Source: Anaerolineales bacterium UBA7227 (lineage in GTDB: Bacteria > Chloroflexota > Anaerolineae > Anaerolineales > Villigracilaceae). Taken from it: a stretch of 7,185 nucleotides of DNA. Of this stretch, positions 5,754 to 7,185 are shown piece after piece (within the stretch, counting starts at the first letter, position 1; every line of letters starts with the position of its first letter). The DNA lies in contig DKTP01000119.1 of the NCBI GenBank assembly GCA_002473085.1, positions 1 through 7,185 of the forward strand. Reading direction: 5' to 3'. Below the pieces are notes generated by a model. It was not told where the DNA came from. It saw nothing but the letters and a program-made list of their open reading frames with translations, and made no database searches. Made by a program: the position numbers and the translations under genes.

Positions 5754-6041
5754 ATGAAAGATTTCGTCGCCCGCGTCGGAACATTCTTCATCCTGATGGG
5801 AATCGGGTCGGCCGCGCTCTTCATCGCGTCGGACGCTTCAACCAAATACACGGCGGGCAGCGTGAACTTCAGCCTGCTGTGCATCGCGGTGGCGCTGCTT
5901 CTGGTGGGCTTCCTCTTCCGCAAGACCGCCGCGCCGCCCCAGGCCGCGGAGCGATTCCGTTACATCAAAAAGATCCAGGCGCGGCGCGAGGCGGCAAGAC
6001 AGGAAAAGATCAAAAAGAAAAAAGAGCAGGAAAAGAAATGA
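5754..6041 (+). CDS. Small two-helix membrane protein with lysine-rich tail, function unknown
   Basis: This 95-residue protein has two hydrophobic segments (about 8-26 and 36-55), then Arg-Lys and a strongly charged tail (67-95) ending KIKKKKEQEKK. By the positive-inside rule both ends should face the cytoplasm, with the tail probably helical. I recognise no family. The ATG at 5754 is the only reasonable start, since an in-frame stop lies at 5730 inside the preceding hairpin. No Shine-Dalgarno is visible, as the hairpin arm and a pyrimidine-rich stretch occupy that place. Its stop overlaps the next gene's start as ATGA, so the two are likely translationally coupled; the adenine-rich tail codons also supply the next gene's ribosome binding site. 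Reading-frame composition and the tight overlap support a real gene. Confidence 0.7.
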   Translation: MKDFVARVGTFFILMGIGSAALFIASDASTKYTAGSVNFSLLCIAVALLLVGFLFRKTAAPPQAAERFRYIKKIQARREAARQEKIKKKKEQEKK

Positions 6042-6934
6042 GCAAACTCCTCCCGCTTTCCGAGGCTGTCGCGAAATTCGTCAACGACGGCGACGCGGTT
6101 TACGCCGCAGGTTTCACCCACCTCATCCCGTTCGCGGCGGGACATGAGATCATCCGCCAGCAGAAAAAGAACCTCACCCTGGCCCGCGCCACGCCCGACC
6201 TGATCTACGACCAGATGGTCGCGGCGGGATGCGCGCGCAAAGTCGTCTTCTCGTACATGGGCAACCCGGGCGTCGGGAGCCTGCGACTCGTGCGCGCGGC
6301 CATCGAGCGCGGCGAATTGGAGTGGGAGGAATATTCCCACTTCGGGATGATCACCCGCCTGCAGGCCGGCGCGTCGGGACTGCCCTTCCTGCCGATGAAG
6401 CAGACGGGCGCGTCGGACCTCGAGCGGGCCAACCCGTCCATCAAGCGGATTCCCGACCCGTACGGCGGACCCGACCTGATCGCCGTCCCGGCGCTCAACC
6501 CCGACGTGTCCATCGTCCACGTCCAGCGCGCGGACGCGAACGGGAACGCGCACCTGTGGGGAATCATCGGCGAGCAGAAGGAAGCCGCGTTCGCGGCGCG
6601 GAAGGTCATCCTGACGGCGGAGGAGATCGTGGACGAGTCCGTCATCCGTTCCGACCCGAATCGGACGATGATCCCCGGCATCATCGTCAGCGCGGTGTGC
6701 CATATCCCGTTCGCGTGTCATCCCTCCTACGCGCAGGGATACTACGACCGCGACAATGAGTTCTATCTGGCCTGGGATAAGATCAGCGAATCGCCCGAGG
6801 CGGTGACAAAATATCTCGACGAGTGGGTCTTCGGCGTGAAGGACCGCGCCGAATACTGGCAGAAACTCGGCGCGCAGGAGCGGTTGAAGATCGAGCCGCA
6901 GTTGAGCGAGCCGATCAATTATGGGAGGTATTAG
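6038..6934 (+). CDS. CoA-transferase subunit A, glutaconate CoA-transferase-like
   Basis: This 298-residue protein resembles the alpha subunit of family I CoA-transferases, closest by eye to glutaconate CoA-transferase GctA (about 320 residues in Acidaminococcus). Matching blocks are the start MSKLLPLSEAVAKFVNDGD, AAGF (23-26), GLPFLPM (114-120), AVPALNPDVSIVHVQ (149-163), EEIVDESVIRSDP (195-207), IPGIIVSAV (212-220), HPS-YAQGYYD (228-237) and DEWVFGVKDRAEYWQKLG (261-278). Such enzymes move CoA between acyl-CoAs and free acids; the catalytic glutamate lies on the B subunit, which is not found here. The start at 6038 has AGGA 6 nt upstream and overlaps the previous stop by ATGA; a longer in-frame reading from 5879 would run through the membrane-protein gene. 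The IpdA branch of steroid-ring degradation is a more distant alternative. The acyl substrate is unproven. Confidence 0.85.
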   Translation: MSKLLPLSEAVAKFVNDGDAVYAAGFTHLIPFAAGHEIIRQQKKNLTLARATPDLIYDQMVAAGCARKVVFSYMGNPGVGSLRLVRAAIERGELEWEEYSHFGMITRLQAGASGLPFLPMKQTGASDLERANPSIKRIPDPYGGPDLIAVPALNPDVSIVHVQRADANGNAHLWGIIGEQKEAAFAARKVILTAEEIVDESVIRSDPNRTMIPGIIVSAVCHIPFACHPSYAQGYYDRDNEFYLAWDKISESPEAVTKYLDEWVFGVKDRAEYWQKLGAQERLKIEPQLSEPINYGRY

Positions 6935-6951
6935 GGGGGCGGGTTGCGGGT

Positions 6952-7065
6952 TTAGTACGCGCAGGTCTCGCCAGTGCGCGAGGAGTAGTGTTTGGTTTTG
7001 ATCATGTCGCGGACCTGGTCGAGGAGTTTTCTTCCCTGCGGAGGTTGGGCGGTTGGGTTTTCCAT
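6952..7065 (-). pseudogene. Truncated tyrosine recombinase (integron/phage integrase N-terminal remnant)
   Basis: A 37-codon minus-strand frame runs from ATG 7065 to a TAA at 6954-6952. Residues 13-31 (KLLDQVRDMIKTKHYSSRT) match the opening of the SAM-like core-binding domain of integron-type and related phage integrases, where LLDQVR followed by a KHYS-RTE-like stretch is typical. Full proteins have about 300 or more residues, including a catalytic domain with R-H-R-Y residues. Here everything after the first helix is gone, and the sequence beyond the stop is a C-rich strand running into the end of the CoA-transferase gene. The start is well preserved: AGGA lies 6 nt upstream. It is either a decayed integrase or an element cut at this point. 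A functional peptide is unlikely but not excluded. Confidence 0.7.
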
Positions 7066-7094
7066 GATTTTTCCTGCGGCAAAAGGATTGTCAA

Positions 7095-7124
7095 ATTATG
7101 AAACTGATTGTATATTTGGCGCAA
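7095..7124 (-). promoter_or_regulatory. Candidate promoter for the integrase remnant
   Basis: On the minus strand a -10 box CATAAT (7100-7095) lies 18 bp after a weak -35 box TTGCGC (7124-7119). It would give a leader of about 20 nt before the AGGA and ATG at 7065. A second candidate further up has a perfect TATAAT preceded by TG (extended -10, box at 7159-7154) with a poor -35 GCGTCA at 7182-7177. Both are sequence-only guesses in an AT-rich stretch. Confidence 0.4.
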
Positions 7125-7126
7125 TG

Positions 7127-7184
7127 TTTCTGTATATGACTCTGGACAAGGATATTATACAGAAAAATTCCGTATATGACGCTG
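7127..7184. repeat. Pair of 18-bp direct repeats 40 bp apart upstream of the integrase remnant
   Basis: TTTCTGTATATGACTCTG (7127-7144) and ATTCCGTATATGACGCTG (7167-7184) match at 15 of 18 positions and start exactly 40 bp apart. A shorter relative, TTGTATAT, lies at 7108-7115. Between the repeats, an imperfect inverted repeat (CTGTATAAT against CGTAT on the minus strand) adds local symmetry. The position just upstream of an integrase start suggests regulator or recombinase binding sites, but the window ends within this region. Confidence 0.55.
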
Positions 7185-7185
7185 A

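Noticed and set aside
5879..6037. Earlier in-frame start for the CoA-transferase at 5879
   Set aside because: It would overlap most of the membrane-protein gene; GctA similarity starts at MSKLLPL, which has its own SD and an ATGA overlap.
6923..6950. G-quadruplex at the end of the CoA-transferase gene
   Set aside because: Four G-tracts exist but with an 8-nt loop, and they partly belong to the coding sequence of a GC-rich gene; weak and possibly chance.
6823..7101. A 92-codon plus-strand frame spanning the CoA-transferase 3' end
   Set aside because: It is out of frame with the real gene, its translation has no recognisable motif, and its second half is the antisense of the integrase remnant.

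Overview
The window reads as chromosomal DNA of a fairly GC-rich, free-living bacterium. I would place it in the Chloroflexota, probably class Anaerolineae. This rests on the overall look of the genes, the repeat-studded intergenic spaces and an integron-type integrase remnant; no marker gene in the window proves it. Promoters are ordinary sigma70-like and several genes have clear Shine-Dalgarno sequences.

Left part, minus strand (1-3872). The window opens inside an initiator tRNA gene (tRNA-fMet, 5' half only, 41-1), which has its own promoter. Reading from 3835 down to 115 is a complete energy-coupling factor (ECF) micronutrient importer: a fused double ATPase (A-A'), a substrate-binding S component and the transmembrane coupling protein EcfT. 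The three genes are co-directional with no other gene between them. The gaps hold short repeat-derived hairpins: four 18-bp repeat units plus two tight hairpins between ATPase and S, and an 11-bp stem between S and T. A strong promoter sits directly against the ATPase start codon, so the mRNA is probably leaderless and there is no room for a 5' riboswitch.

Middle (3873-5750). Two near-consensus promoters face away from each other across 35 bp. The plus-strand one drives an aldehyde dehydrogenase of the 1-pyrroline-5-carboxylate dehydrogenase type, through a leader of about 100 nt that contains another repeat family. The enzyme carries an unusual histone-H1-like Lys/Arg/Ala tail of about 30 residues, encoded partly by a 12-bp tandem repeat. 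A 13-bp hairpin follows the stop codon.

Right part (5754-7185). A two-helix small membrane protein with a lysine-rich tail overlaps, by an ATGA junction, a CoA-transferase subunit A of the glutaconate CoA-transferase family. The expected catalytic B subunit is not in the window. On the minus strand, convergent with the CoA-transferase, is a 37-codon remnant of a tyrosine recombinase (integron/phage integrase N terminus) that still has a good ribosome binding site, a plausible promoter and an upstream pair of repeats 40 bp apart.

How the genes fit together: the ECF genes form one machine whose substrate cannot be read here. The P5C dehydrogenase (producing glutamate) and the glutaconate-type CoA-transferase could both belong to proline/glutamate catabolism, but that link is inference only. 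I find no complete undescribed defence or mobile system. The most unusual items are the basic tail on the dehydrogenase, the probable leaderless ECF promoter, the truncated integrase with its repeats, and three different short intergenic repeat families in about 3 kb.
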